In this document: piece after piece, positions 8,862-17,431 of the stretch | Layout of the letters: every line of letters begins with the position of its first letter | How positions within the stretch are numbered: position 1 is the stretch's first letter | Assembly: GCA_001596135.1 (NCBI GenBank) | Contig: CP014773.1 | Location: forward strand, 1,426,001-1,490,000 | Source of the DNA: Mucilaginibacter sp. PAMC 26640 | GTDB taxonomy: Bacteria > Bacteroidota > Bacteroidia > Sphingobacteriales > Sphingobacteriaceae | Length of the DNA: 64,000 nucleotides | Reading direction: 5' to 3' | The notes under the pieces: model-generated | What the model was told of the DNA's origin: nothing | The model's database searches: none | The model's input: only the letters and a program-made list of their open reading frames with translations | Program-made: the position numbers and the translations under genes

Positions 8862-9536
8862 ATGCGTTTTGATATCATTACCGTACTGCCTGGCTTGCTG
8901 GAAAGCCCTTTCGCTCATTCCATTTTGCAGCGTGCTCAAAAAAAGGGGATCTCCGAAATTGTAGTGCATAACCTGCGCGATTATGCCAGCGGTAAACAAA
9001 AAAGTGTAGATGATTATCCTTATGGAGGTGGTAGCGGCATGGTGATGACCATACAGCCATTTGCTGCCTGTATAGAAAAACTAAAAGCGGAGCGTGAGTA
9101 TGATGAGGTAATCTTCATGTCGCCTGATGGCGAAACACTTAATCAGAAGATTGCTAACCAGCTGTCTATCAAAAAGAACATTATTATTCTGTGCGGGCAC
9201 TACAAGGGGATAGACCAGCGCATCCGCGATATTTATGTGACCAGGGAAATCTCTATCGGCGATTATGTCCTCTCCGGCGGTGAGTTACCCGCAGCTGTTC
9301 TGGTAGATGCAGTAGTCCGGCTGATCCCGGGTGTTTTATCAGATGAAACATCCGCCTTGTCTGATTCCTTCCAGAATGATCTGCTGGATGCCCCGGTTTA
9401 TACCCGCCCTGCGGATTGGAATGGCCATAAAGTACCTGATATTCTGCTGAGCGGCGATACCCCAAAAGTAGAACAATGGCGCTTTGAACAAGCTGTGGAA
9501 CGTACCAAACAAAGGCGGCCTGATCTGTTGGACTAG
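8862..9536 (+). CDS. trmD: tRNA (guanine-N1)-methyltransferase TrmD
   Basis: Methylates G37 of tRNAs reading CNN/GGN codons with SAM, which prevents +1 frameshifting. The 224-residue protein starts with the family sequence [13 protein letters not shown], so I prefer ATG 8862 to the GTG at 8823. The SPOUT trefoil-knot motifs are present: [14 protein letters not shown] and [14 protein letters not shown]. It precedes rplS by 137 bases, a widely conserved trmD-rplS pairing. rimM and rpsP, often upstream in other bacteria, are absent here. Confidence 0.97.
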   Translation: MRFDIITVLPGLLESPFAHSILQRAQKKGISEIVVHNLRDYASGKQKSVDDYPYGGGSGMVMTIQPFAACIEKLKAEREYDEVIFMSPDGETLNQKIANQLSIKKNIIILCGHYKGIDQRIRDIYVTREISIGDYVLSGGELPAAVLVDAVVRLIPGVLSDETSALSDSFQNDLLDAPVYTRPADWNGHKVPDILLSGDTPKVEQWRFEQAVERTKQRRPDLLD

Positions 9537-9619
9537 CATAGTGGCAATGAGGAAATTGTGTATAAAACACAAAATGTTGAAATTTTTAAAACATACTTTT
9601 TTATTTCAAATAAAATCCC

Positions 9620-9627
9620 TATAATTG
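9620..9627 (+). promoter_or_regulatory. Candidate -7 element for rplS
   Basis: TATAATTG lies 47 bases before the rplS start and resembles TAnnTTTG with one mismatch. An AT-rich stretch with short T-runs precedes it. Plausible as the promoter of a ribosomal protein gene, but not proven. Confidence 0.4.
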
Positions 9628-9673
9628 CACTCCGATTTTTACGGGTTAAAAGTCGCTTTAAGAGCTAAAAATC

Positions 9674-10021
9674 ATGGATTTAGTAAAATTTGTAGAAGAA
9701 CAATCAATAGTTAAGAATCAATTTCCCGCTTTCAAAGCAGGTGATACTGTTAGCGTTTATTATAAAATCAGAGAAGGTAACAAAGAGCGTATACAGCTTT
9801 ACCAGGGCGTTGTTTTGCAACGTAACAGTGTTGGCAACAGCGAAACTTTTACCGTACGTAAAGTATCTAACGGTATTGGTGTTGAGCGTATCTTCCCTTA
9901 CAATTCTCCTAACATCGATAAAATAGAAGTAAATAGTGTTGGTAAAGTACGCCGCGCTAAATTATTCTACCTGCGTGCCCTTACCGGTAAAGCAGCCCGT
10001 ATCAAATCAAAAAGAGTTTAA
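9674..10021 (+). CDS. rplS: 50S ribosomal protein L19
   Basis: A structural protein of the large ribosomal subunit near the 30S interface. The 115-residue length is normal, and the sequence shows the conserved [30 protein letters not shown] region and the VEKIFP-like [11 protein letters not shown] segment, ending in a basic tail. It is followed after 22 bases by a strong terminator, so it probably forms a short transcript alone or with trmD. Confidence 0.98.
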   Translation: MDLVKFVEEQSIVKNQFPAFKAGDTVSVYYKIREGNKERIQLYQGVVLQRNSVGNSETFTVRKVSNGIGVERIFPYNSPNIDKIEVNSVGKVRRAKLFYLRALTGKAARIKSKRV

Positions 10022-10042
10022 TTACATTTTATGTATATTGGA

Positions 10043-10073
10043 GCCTTTCTGCAATGCAGAAGGGCTTTTTTTG
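10043..10073 (+). terminator. Intrinsic terminator after rplS
   Basis: GCCTTTCTGC (10043-10052) and GCAGAAGGGC (10056-10065) form a 10-bp stem with one G-T pair and a 3-base loop, followed by a run of T. It lies 16 bases before the next gene's ATG. Confidence 0.93.
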
Positions 10074-10088
10074 TTTGATTACAGCGCA

Positions 10089-11318
10089 ATGAGAAAATCT
10101 ATACTGTTGGTACTGTTTTTTTTAGCTGGCGGCCTGGCCTTTGGCCAAAACCTCACCGGTAAATGGCAGGGGGAGCTACCCCAGGGCAACCGCGATGTAA
10201 AGTTTAAGCTGGAGATAGATCTTGTGCAAACCGGTAAAACGCTGAGTGGTACTTCTACTTTTGTTACCGTTGATAATCATAAAGTTATTTTTGCGCTTAC
10301 CGGCACAGTAGATGGGAGGAACATTACGCTGGAGGAGTATAAGGCCGTTTCCTGCGATTGCGATGATGGGCATTACGAGTTCTGCCTGAAGAAAATGAAA
10401 GGCGCTTTTAGTGTAGATTCCTTAAATACGCTTTACGCCATAGACGGAACCTGGACCAGCGACAAGTCTTACAACGGTAAGCAATACCTGGCCAGTGTTT
10501 GTACACCGGGCAGGTTTACTATTTTGCGGCCTGCATTCATCCGCCCGCTTGACGGGGCATATCGTAAAACGGATATGCCCAACGCCACAAAAATTTCGGC
10601 TTATGCCAACCTGCGCGAAGGTGACGCCTCGTTTGTAAAACGCATCTGGCGTGAGATAGATCTGCGCGAAAAAATGAACCAATATATTGCATCGCCAAAA
10701 CAAGGGCTGATGAAAATATTGATGGACGGGATAGAGAGCCGGGATATTGTAGCCTATAACGCAACTGCCACGAAAGATAACCCGAACGGGGACACATTTA
10801 ATAGCCGCCTAACCGCCGCACAGGCAAGGCAGCGATTGGCCGATAGCTCGGTTGTTGATATTTTCGACAAAAAATCGGGTGATAAAACTGGGTCAAAGGT
10901 TGTTGCGGGAGAATTTAACCCGGATGACGTACTGAAGTTCCGTATCAAAGAAGATTGGTATTTTGACAAACAACGGGGCATTTTTGAGCCACGGATAATC
11001 GGGATAGCGCCACTGATTAAAGTTAAAACCTCTGCAGGGGTGGCAAATAACGAATTTCAACCCGCTTTTTGGATCTACTTCCCCGAGGTGCGCACCATAC
11101 TGGCTACAAAGCCTGTTGTAAACAGAAACAGTGATGCAACCGGATTGAGCTATGACGATGTATTTATGAAAAGATTGTTCACCAGCCATATTGTTAAACA
11201 ATCTAATGATAAGGACGAACGTATCCGCGATTATACAAAAGGCATTGATCAACTATACGAGTCGGAACGCATTAAAAAAGGTATAGCCGACTGGGAGCAA
11301 GCCAACTGGCAAAATTAG
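10089..11318 (+). CDS. Exported protein of unknown function
   Basis: A 409-residue protein with a clear signal peptide (MRKSILLVLFFLAGGLAFGQ) and cleavage after about residue 20. I chose ATG 10089, where the signal peptide begins; the open frame extends further upstream through the terminator and rplS, which is not plausible. Residues 22-110 resemble a small beta-barrel or lipocalin-like unit (LTGKWQGELPQ... GTVDGRNITLEEYKAV), followed by a CDCDDGHYEFC cluster. The remainder is rich in charged residues with no motif I recognise. It is a single gene convergent with psd. Function is not assigned. Confidence 0.8.
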   Translation: MRKSILLVLFFLAGGLAFGQNLTGKWQGELPQGNRDVKFKLEIDLVQTGKTLSGTSTFVTVDNHKVIFALTGTVDGRNITLEEYKAVSCDCDDGHYEFCLKKMKGAFSVDSLNTLYAIDGTWTSDKSYNGKQYLASVCTPGRFTILRPAFIRPLDGAYRKTDMPNATKISAYANLREGDASFVKRIWREIDLREKMNQYIASPKQGLMKILMDGIESRDIVAYNATATKDNPNGDTFNSRLTAAQARQRLADSSVVDIFDKKSGDKTGSKVVAGEFNPDDVLKFRIKEDWYFDKQRGIFEPRIIGIAPLIKVKTSAGVANNEFQPAFWIYFPEVRTILATKPVVNRNSDATGLSYDDVFMKRLFTSHIVKQSNDKDERIRDYTKGIDQLYESERIKKGIADWEQANWQN

Positions 11319-11417
11319 TAGCTGTCAGGCAAAATGCTGTTGTAATGAGGGGATATCGAACCTAATACACAAAGGCTAAGACTCATCACCAGCTACTCAC
11401 AACTTGCTTTTGCAACT

Positions 11418-12284
11418 TTACTTCTTAGGTCTCGCGAATTTTTCGTTTGGAGCCTGCTTTGCGTTGGCGGTTCTTTTTACTTTTTTAGGTACTTCCTCTC
11501 CGGAATGATCAACCACCATAGTTGCGCGGCCATGTTCATTAGATAACGGAGCGTTGGCGTGTTCGTCAAGTTCGGGAACCTGCACTACATCCGGAATATC
11601 GTCGATGTCTACAAAGCTGCCAACGGATGGTAATTCGGCCAATATGGTTCGGCCTCCTTTTACAACCTCATTGATAGCAACGTTGATCTTTGAGTTAAGT
11701 GGTAAAAAGATATCTACCCTTGATCCAAATTTTATAAAGCCGAACTGGTGGCCCTGATGTACCCTGTCGCCTTCTTTTACATACCAAACTATCCTGCGCG
11801 CCAAAGCGCCTGCAATCTGGCGAAATAATACGGCAACGCCTTCACTGTTTTCGGTAACAACGGTAGTGCGCTCATTCTCAGTAGATGATTTTGGATGCCA
11901 GGCTACCAGGTATTTACCCGGATGATATTTAAAGTATTTGATTACGCCACTGATGGGGTTACGGTTAATATGCACATTGATAGGAGACATAAATACCGAA
12001 ATCTGGATGCGCTTATCTTTGAAATATTCAGTCTCTTCAGTTTCTTCTATCACCACCACTTTGCCATCTGCAGGGCAAAGTACCTGCGTTTCTGCCGAAT
12101 TCAACATCAGCACCGGGCTGCGGAAGAATTGCAGAATAATAAAAAACAGTAATGCTGACAGGATATATATGATCCACTTCCATGTATGTGCATCAGGAAA
12201 ATAAAATTGCATCAGTGCGTTCACAATGAATATGAACAGCACACACAAGGCGATAGAGGTGTATCCTTCTTTATGGATAGTCAT
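11418..12284 (-). CDS. psd: Phosphatidylserine decarboxylase
   Basis: Forms phosphatidylethanolamine from phosphatidylserine at the inner membrane. Two N-terminal hydrophobic segments precede the catalytic domain; visible motifs are PADGKVV, VFMSPINVHINRNP and the self-cleavage site GFIKFGSRVD, where Gly187-Ser188 would be cut so that Ser188 becomes the pyruvoyl group. The protein is 288 residues, longer than the usual short-type Psd (about 215-230) because of a charged Lys/Ala-rich tail of about 70 residues after the catalytic core. It is the last gene of the CPBP-DUF2007-cdsA-psd operon, 36 bases after cdsA. Confidence 0.93.
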   Translation of the reverse strand: MTIHKEGYTSIALCVLFIFIVNALMQFYFPDAHTWKWIIYILSALLFFIILQFFRSPVLMLNSAETQVLCPADGKVVVIEETEETEYFKDKRIQISVFMSPINVHINRNPISGVIKYFKYHPGKYLVAWHPKSSTENERTTVVTENSEGVAVLFRQIAGALARRIVWYVKEGDRVHQGHQFGFIKFGSRVDIFLPLNSKINVAINEVVKGGRTILAELPSVGSFVDIDDIPDVVQVPELDEHANAPLSNEHGRATMVVDHSGEEVPKKVKRTANAKQAPNEKFARPKK

Positions 12285-12320
12285 ACTGGCTTATATATGG
12301 TTAAAAATCTTATTACAAAA

Positions 12321-13133
12321 CTAAACATTTACAACAAAGTACAGATAGGTATAAACAATTGGGGCGGCCATTAAAAACCCATCGAACCTGTCCAGTAACC
12401 CCCCGTGGCCCGGTAGTAGGCCACCTGAGTCTTTTATATTGATACTGCGCTTAAACATAGATTCCACCAGGTCTCCCAATGTACCAAAACTGCCTATAAT
12501 TACGCCGATGGTTATCCATTGGGCGGGTTGTAATTCCGGGTAATACCTGCTGATGATATACCCAACCCCGGCCGCTATTAAAACGCCGCCGACAAAGCCC
12601 TCCCAGGTTTTTTTTGGCGAATGCCTTTCAAACAGCTTTGTGCGGCCAATGGCCCGGCCCACCAGGTATGCCCCGGTATCGTTACTCCAAAGCATTAACA
12701 AAAACGCAAGTGGAAAATGAAAATTGAACGAACCCTTTATATATGCCAAAGCATGAAAAAACGTAAAAGGCAGGCACACTAAAATCAACCCGGCAAATGT
12801 GTAGGCAATATTGGTGAATGGCGCTATAGAGATTTCAAACAGTTCCCCAACAAAAATAGCTGCCATGCTAATGGTTAACAGGAAGAGCAGTTTATGCAGC
12901 ATTGGGCTATCCTGGTAAGTGATAAAAGCGAATAGGCCATAAATAAGCACGGCATTTAAAAAGCCGGCCACCCGGTTGGGTTGTACGCCGCTTTGTATGT
13001 TAAGCCCGTAAAACTCATGGAGGCAAAGCAGACTTAACGCCAGGTAAAAAATTCCGAAAGTATAGTGGCCCAACAACACAGAGCCTATCATTACGATAAT
13101 AAAGAAGAAGCCTGTAATGGCGCGTGTTTTCAT
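12321..13133 (-). CDS. cdsA: Phosphatidate cytidylyltransferase (CDP-diglyceride synthase)
   Basis: Makes CDP-diacylglycerol from phosphatidic acid and CTP. The 270-residue protein has about eight hydrophobic segments, and the C-terminal CDS signature is complete: RSINIKDSGGLLPGHGGLLDR with the catalytic KD and HGG-DR-D elements. Its start overlaps the DUF2007 stop by four bases, suggesting translational coupling. Position before psd fits consecutive steps of phospholipid synthesis. Confidence 0.96.
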   Translation of the reverse strand: MKTRAITGFFFIIVMIGSVLLGHYTFGIFYLALSLLCLHEFYGLNIQSGVQPNRVAGFLNAVLIYGLFAFITYQDSPMLHKLLFLLTISMAAIFVGELFEISIAPFTNIAYTFAGLILVCLPFTFFHALAYIKGSFNFHFPLAFLLMLWSNDTGAYLVGRAIGRTKLFERHSPKKTWEGFVGGVLIAAGVGYIISRYYPELQPAQWITIGVIIGSFGTLGDLVESMFKRSINIKDSGGLLPGHGGLLDRFDGFLMAAPIVYTYLYFVVNV

Positions 13134-13342
13134 AAGTTCAGTTGGTTCAAGATCATTATCTCAACGGCAGTGCTAAAATTTTCCTGGTGAATGTAAACTT
13201 CAATATCGCCGAAAGCCTGGTGAGATGATGCCTGCCGATTGAGCAAAACTGCATCAATATGGTGGCCCGTAAGCATTTGCTTTACAATTTCTGATTGATA
13301 AAAGTTGGATGATGTAAAAATTTTAACCCAGTTCTTCTCCAT
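13130..13342 (-). CDS. DUF2007 family small protein
   Basis: A 70-residue protein matching the DUF2007 pattern (annotated in places as a putative signal-transducing protein): WVKIFTSSNFYQSEIVKQMLTGHHIDAVLLNRQ followed by GDIEVYIHQENFSTAVEIM. The fold is small alpha/beta. It overlaps the CPBP gene by 20 bases and cdsA by four, so it is firmly inside the lipid operon. The molecular role is unknown. Confidence 0.85.
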   Translation of the reverse strand: MEKNWVKIFTSSNFYQSEIVKQMLTGHHIDAVLLNRQASSHQAFGDIEVYIHQENFSTAVEIMILNQLNL

Positions 13343-14267
13343 TAATATTCACTGCCTGCTTTTTGCTTAATGCTACGTTTTTATAAACTAACAGCAAAAT
13401 TATAATAATTATAACGCATAATACATAGACCCCGTAACTAAATGTATGCCCATCATCCAGGTTTACCGTTATTTTTTTTTGCTGATACAAATAAGTTGCA
13501 ACAACTGCGGCGCCATTATTTAAAAAATGCCCCCATATTGCCGGCCAGATGCTGCCGCTCCAGGCTACAAAATAGCCAAACAGGCCACCTAATAACATTC
13601 GGGGTAAAAAACCATAAAATTCCATGTGGAAGGCGCTGAATAATGCCGCGGTAACCCAAATGGCTGCATGCGTGTTTTTCGTCCACCGCAGCATAATGGT
13701 TTGCAACACACCGCGAAACGTAAGCTCTTCCACAATTGCCGTAAAAAGTCCTATCAGGATTACATTTTTCAGCACATCGCCTACGCCGTTCATCTTCAGT
13801 AAAAGCACAATCAACTTTTGAGCCTGGGCTTCGCTCTCTTTCATCCACCTTTCCAGCCCGCTTAAAAATTTGGGCAGCACCATTTGCTGGTTAATATTGC
13901 TTAGCATTTCAATCGGCGGCATGCTCACCATCATGATTAAAAAGGCAACTGCAAAAAGCAGCAATGGGGCCTTTAAATATGGTTTTAAATACGTCACCGG
14001 TTCCTTTACTACGTAACGGGCAAAAATAACCGGCGCAACAAAAAGCGGTACGGTGGTGCTAATGATCTGCAAAATATATAGCACCTGCGGTAATTGAGGG
14101 TTGTCCAGGTTGCCCTTCATCAGATCTGTAAGTACATCAATGCCGTATATACCTACAATAACACCCACGCCGAGGAGGTTAAAAAGCAGCAGTATGCCAA
14201 CAGTTATGCCCAGGAATATAGCAAACTGCATGAGTGGGGAGAGCTGGTTTACAGGCCGTTTTAGCAT
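13323..14267 (-). CDS. CPBP-family intramembrane metalloprotease
   Basis: A 314-residue protein with about eight membrane segments. The three conserved CPBP/Abi motifs are present: Glu180-Glu181 with Arg185 (EELTFR), Phe210 to His214 (FSAFH), and His247 to Asn250 (HFLN), the predicted intramembrane active site of the Rce1-like family. Its start is only 37 bases from the divergent dusB start. As the first gene of the CPBP-DUF2007-cdsA-psd operon it may act on a membrane protein, but no substrate can be inferred. Confidence 0.9.
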   Translation of the reverse strand: MLKRPVNQLSPLMQFAIFLGITVGILLLFNLLGVGVIVGIYGIDVLTDLMKGNLDNPQLPQVLYILQIISTTVPLFVAPVIFARYVVKEPVTYLKPYLKAPLLLFAVAFLIMMVSMPPIEMLSNINQQMVLPKFLSGLERWMKESEAQAQKLIVLLLKMNGVGDVLKNVILIGLFTAIVEELTFRGVLQTIMLRWTKNTHAAIWVTAALFSAFHMEFYGFLPRMLLGGLFGYFVAWSGSIWPAIWGHFLNNGAAVVATYLYQQKKITVNLDDGHTFSYGVYVLCVIIIIILLLVYKNVALSKKQAVNINGEELG

Positions 14268-14282
14268 TTAGCTTAATTTTTG

Positions 14283-14290
14283 TAAATTTG
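14283..14290 (+). promoter_or_regulatory. -7 promoter element for dusB
   Basis: TAAATTTG fits the TAnnTTTG consensus and ends 14 bases before the dusB ATG, giving a very short predicted leader. It sits in the 37-base divergent spacer between dusB and the CPBP operon. Confidence 0.6.
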
Positions 14291-14304
14291 CACGAATATA
14301 ATCC

Positions 14305-15297
14305 ATGTCTGTACAAATAGGAAATATTGATTTAGGGGAGTTCCCGCTGTTGCTGGCGCCGATGGAAGACGTTAGCGACCCGCCGTTCCGGTATGTGTGC
14401 AAGCAAAACGGTGCGGATATGATGTATACCGAATTTATTTCTTCGGAGGGCCTCATCCGTGATGCCGCTAAGAGCCGCCAAAAGCTGGACATATTTGAGT
14501 ATGAGCGCCCGATTGGCATCCAGATCTTCGGCAGTGATATTGATCACATGCGCGAAGCTACCGAAATTGCCTCTTTAGCCGGCCCCGATCTGATGGATAT
14601 TAACTACGGTTGCCCGGTAAAGCAAGTAGCCTGCCGTGGTGCCGGTGCAAGTTTATTACAGGATATTGATAAAATGGTAGCTATGACCAAAGCGGTTGTA
14701 GGGGCTACACATTTGCCGGTAACGGTAAAAACCCGCCTGGGCTGGGATGATAATACTAAAAACGTTTACGAAGTAGCCGAGCGCCTGCAGGATGTTGGCA
14801 TTAAGGCGCTAACTATACACGGCAGAACCCGGTCGCAGATGTATAAAGGCGTGGCCGACTGGAGCCTGATCCACGATATTAAAAAGAATCCGCGCATTAA
14901 GATCCCTATTTTTGGTAACGGTGATATTGATTCGCCGGAGAAAGCTGCCGAATGGCGGATGCAGTACGAAGTTGATGGCATGATGATTGGCCGTGCTGCT
15001 ATTGGTTACCCTTGGATCTTCCGCGAAATAAAACATTATTTTAAAACCGGCGAACATTTAGATAAGCCCACCATTGCCGAACGCATTGAGGTTTGTAAAA
15101 CCCACCTTGAAAAATCAATGGAATGGAAAGGCCCGCGTACAGGTATTTTCGAGATGCGCCGCCACTACAGTAACTATTTTAAAGGGGTGCCTGATTTTAA
15201 AGAGTTCCGGATGAAACTTGTTACCGCAGGTACCGTAGAAGAGATTATGGATATTTTAGGAGAGGTAGATAAAAAATATGCGTTTGAAATGGCGTAA
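14305..15297 (+). CDS. dusB: tRNA-dihydrouridine synthase
   Basis: FMN enzyme that reduces uridines in the tRNA D-loop. The 330-residue protein is a TIM-barrel followed by a small helical domain. The FMN-site start LAPMEDVSDPPFR, catalytic Cys103 in NYGCPVKQV, the TVKTRLGW segment and IHGRTRSQMYKG are all conserved. DusB is the usual name for this Bacteroidota ortholog, although target-position specificity is not provable from sequence. apaG follows 46 bases later. Confidence 0.94.
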   Translation: MSVQIGNIDLGEFPLLLAPMEDVSDPPFRYVCKQNGADMMYTEFISSEGLIRDAAKSRQKLDIFEYERPIGIQIFGSDIDHMREATEIASLAGPDLMDINYGCPVKQVACRGAGASLLQDIDKMVAMTKAVVGATHLPVTVKTRLGWDDNTKNVYEVAERLQDVGIKALTIHGRTRSQMYKGVADWSLIHDIKKNPRIKIPIFGNGDIDSPEKAAEWRMQYEVDGMMIGRAAIGYPWIFREIKHYFKTGEHLDKPTIAERIEVCKTHLEKSMEWKGPRTGIFEMRRHYSNYFKGVPDFKEFRMKLVTAGTVEEIMDILGEVDKKYAFEMA

Positions 15298-15343
15298 TAT
15301 CTCTCCGGATGCTATATATTTGAAATAAAAGAGATTAACAACA

Positions 15344-15730
15344 ATGGCTACTACCATAACTGAAGGTGTTAAGGTTTCAGTTGAAACAATTTACCAGCCC
15401 GAATATTCTAACCCGGCAAACGATCACTTTATGTTTGCTTACCGGGTGACCATTGAGAACCTGGGCAATTATGCCGTGCGGCTTGTTAGTCGCCATTGGT
15501 ATATATTTGATTCTAACGGCGCTAAACGCGAGGTAGAAGGCGAAGGCGTAGTAGGCCAGCAGCCGGTTATCGAACCCGGCAACTCCCACGAATATGTATC
15601 GGGCTGTAACCTGAAAACCGATATGGGCAGCATGAAAGGCGAATACCAAATGGAACGCCTGTTAGACGGTCAGCTTTTGGATGTGCAGATTCCCGAATTT
15701 TATCTGGTAGCCCCTTACAGGTATAATTAA
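15344..15730 (+). CDS. apaG: ApaG protein
   Basis: A 128-residue single-domain protein with a fibronectin-III-like beta fold. Conserved segments include VTIENLGNYAVRLVSRHWYIFDSNG, EGEGVVGQQPVIEPGNSHEYVSG and MKGEYQM. ApaG is often annotated as a Co2+/Mg2+ efflux-associated protein, but its biochemical role is not settled. It lies downstream of dusB on the same strand. The identification by family is firm and the function is open. Confidence 0.93.
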   Translation: MATTITEGVKVSVETIYQPEYSNPANDHFMFAYRVTIENLGNYAVRLVSRHWYIFDSNGAKREVEGEGVVGQQPVIEPGNSHEYVSGCNLKTDMGSMKGEYQMERLLDGQLLDVQIPEFYLVAPYRYN

Positions 15731-15859
15731 TTACTGATTACTTAATTACCGATTGAGTGAGCACGAATTTTTCAGATAAGCATTTGTATGCTAAGCTTTT
15801 TCTCTGTCGGCAATAAACTTTAAGAAATTACACTGACCCGGGAAATTCGTGTATCTAAT

Positions 15860-16495
15860 TTACCTTTCCAGCCTCACTCCAGGGGCAGATCCACTTACGT
15901 CCTTTAATGCCCCGATCCGGTTGCCGCCATCATACCTGTCATAGTATACCAAGCGCATATTTCCTATCGATTTTATCTTCCCCAAATTGTCTTGGCCGTC
16001 ATACCTGTCGTAATAGGTAATGAGGTTTGCGCCTACCTGTTTTAATTTACCAATATTATCAAAGCCGCCAAACCGGTCGTAATACTCAAAATTAATGTCA
16101 CCTATCGATTTTACCCGCCCAACCTTATCAAAATTGCCGAAGTGATCAAAGTAAGTGATTTGCACACTCCCTACCCTTTTGATATTACCATCATAGTCGC
16201 CAAAAATATCGCTGTAATATTCAATCTGCGTACCTCTTATAGAGCTGGGTTTATCCTGCTCAAAACCATTAGGTGTTGAAATATCATCCCGGTAATTATA
16301 AGCGCCTGCATCTATAGCATAAACACCCCCATCAGGATCAACGGACACCATTACATTGTCTACCAAAAATTCAATTTGCCTGACCGTCTTTTGGTGATGA
16401 GACAAACGAATAACTATTTCGGGGCTGTTTTGTGCGGTACAAAAAAGACCGGTAGTTAGTAGTGCCGCAAGGAAGACCAAGGTTTTAAGATTCAT
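15860..16495 (-). CDS. Exported protein with five YYDR-type tandem repeats
   Basis: A 211-residue protein with a signal peptide (cleavage near FCTAQ, about residue 21). From about residue 89 to 203 it is built of five units of about 23 residues; core segments are EYYSDIFGDYDGNIKRVGS, TYFDHFGNFDKVGRVKSIG, EYYDRFGGFDNIGKLKQVG, TYYDRYDGQDNLGKIKSIG and VYYDRYDGGNRIGALKDVSG. The pattern resembles short beta-hairpin or WG-type repeats found in Bacteroidota exported proteins, but I cannot name a family. It is a single gene with no operon partner, so no function is assigned. Confidence 0.8.
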   Translation of the reverse strand: MNLKTLVFLAALLTTGLFCTAQNSPEIVIRLSHHQKTVRQIEFLVDNVMVSVDPDGGVYAIDAGAYNYRDDISTPNGFEQDKPSSIRGTQIEYYSDIFGDYDGNIKRVGSVQITYFDHFGNFDKVGRVKSIGDINFEYYDRFGGFDNIGKLKQVGANLITYYDRYDGQDNLGKIKSIGNMRLVYYDRYDGGNRIGALKDVSGSAPGVRLER

Positions 16496-16614
16496 GTAAT
16501 TCGGGTTAGTACCGGTTTGATCGGTAATCCGCCTTAAAGTTTAAAGTACTTACAAGTAATTTCAAAAAACCTTAATCCATTATTAGCCGAGACCCACTTG
16601 CGGGTATTTGAGCC

Positions 16615-17343
16615 TTAGCTCCGCCGGTTAAAAAGGAATGATGCATAATAAACCAACGTAGCCAAGGATGATAAAGCAGCAACCACATAGGTCATAGCGG
16701 CCCACCAAAGGGCATCTTTGGCCTGCTCGTGTTCGTTGCCGGTTTGCATAATGCTGTAGTTGTTGTTTAGCCAGGCTAACGCGCGGTTGCTGGCATCAAA
16801 CTCTACAGGCAACGTAACAAAACTAAACAGGGTAACCAGCGCCAATGCGGCCACACCAATAGTTAACACAAAAGTGTTGTGGCTATAGATCATCAGGATA
16901 ATGCCCAGGAACAACGTCCATTGCGTAAGCGTACTGGCTATGTTTACGGCAGGCACCAGGGCAGAGCGCAAGCTTAGCCAGTTGTAAGCTTTGGCATGCT
17001 GCACAGCATGCCCGCATTCATGCGCCGCAACGGCGGCGGCGGCAATGCTCCGGCTGTAGTATACATCCGCACTTAGGTTAACGGTTTTATCAGCCGGGTT
17101 GTAATGATCGGTCAATTGCCCCTCAACAGAGATCACCCGCACGTTATAGATGCCGTTATCACGCAGCATACGCTCTGCAACATCTTTGCCGGATAATCCT
17201 GATAGGAGGGGCATTTCCGCGTATTGCCTGAACTTGCTCTTAAAGCGCATCTGCACCAAAAAGCTGACCAGTGCTATAATGATCATCAGCAGCCAGGCAG
17301 AACCAGTGCCGATGATTCCGAGTATAAATGATAAGTGGAACAT
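16615..17343 (-). CDS. YugP-like zinc metallopeptidase (neutral zinc metallopeptidase family)
   Basis: A 242-residue integral-membrane protein with an N-terminal membrane segment, a cytosolic or periplasmic protease loop and two or three C-terminal membrane segments. The zinc-binding helix is HECGH at residues 108-112 (AAHECGHAVQH), as in B. subtilis YugP. Substrates of this family are unknown. It is transcribed divergently from the broken oxidoreductase gene with an 88-base spacer. Confidence 0.88.
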   Translation of the reverse strand: MFHLSFILGIIGTGSAWLLMIIIALVSFLVQMRFKSKFRQYAEMPLLSGLSGKDVAERMLRDNGIYNVRVISVEGQLTDHYNPADKTVNLSADVYYSRSIAAAAVAAHECGHAVQHAKAYNWLSLRSALVPAVNIASTLTQWTLFLGIILMIYSHNTFVLTIGVAALALVTLFSFVTLPVEFDASNRALAWLNNNYSIMQTGNEHEQAKDALWWAAMTYVVAALSSLATLVYYASFLFNRRS

Positions 17344-17420
17344 CTTGTTGTTTTTGTAAATGCTATTTCAAAAAGTATTCCACATTAAGCCAAAACGCCC
17401 TGCGGAATGAGTCGATTAGC

Positions 17421-17428
17421 TACATTTG
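17421..17428 (+). promoter_or_regulatory. -7-like element directly before the FAD oxidoreductase frame
   Basis: TACATTTG fits TAnnTTTG and is three bases from the GTG at 17432 that I use as start. The arrangement mirrors trmD and padR. No -33 element is visible, so confidence is limited. Confidence 0.35.
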
Positions 17429-17431
17429 GTT

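Noticed and set aside
9936..10088. N-terminal extension of the exported 409-residue protein through the rplS terminator
   Set aside because: The extension would read across the rplS coding region and its terminator hairpin; the signal peptide begins at ATG 10089.
13516..13848. 110-codon minus-strand frame inside the CPBP protease gene
   Set aside because: Same strand but a different frame of a gene with intact motifs; the translation is arginine/cysteine-rich noise.
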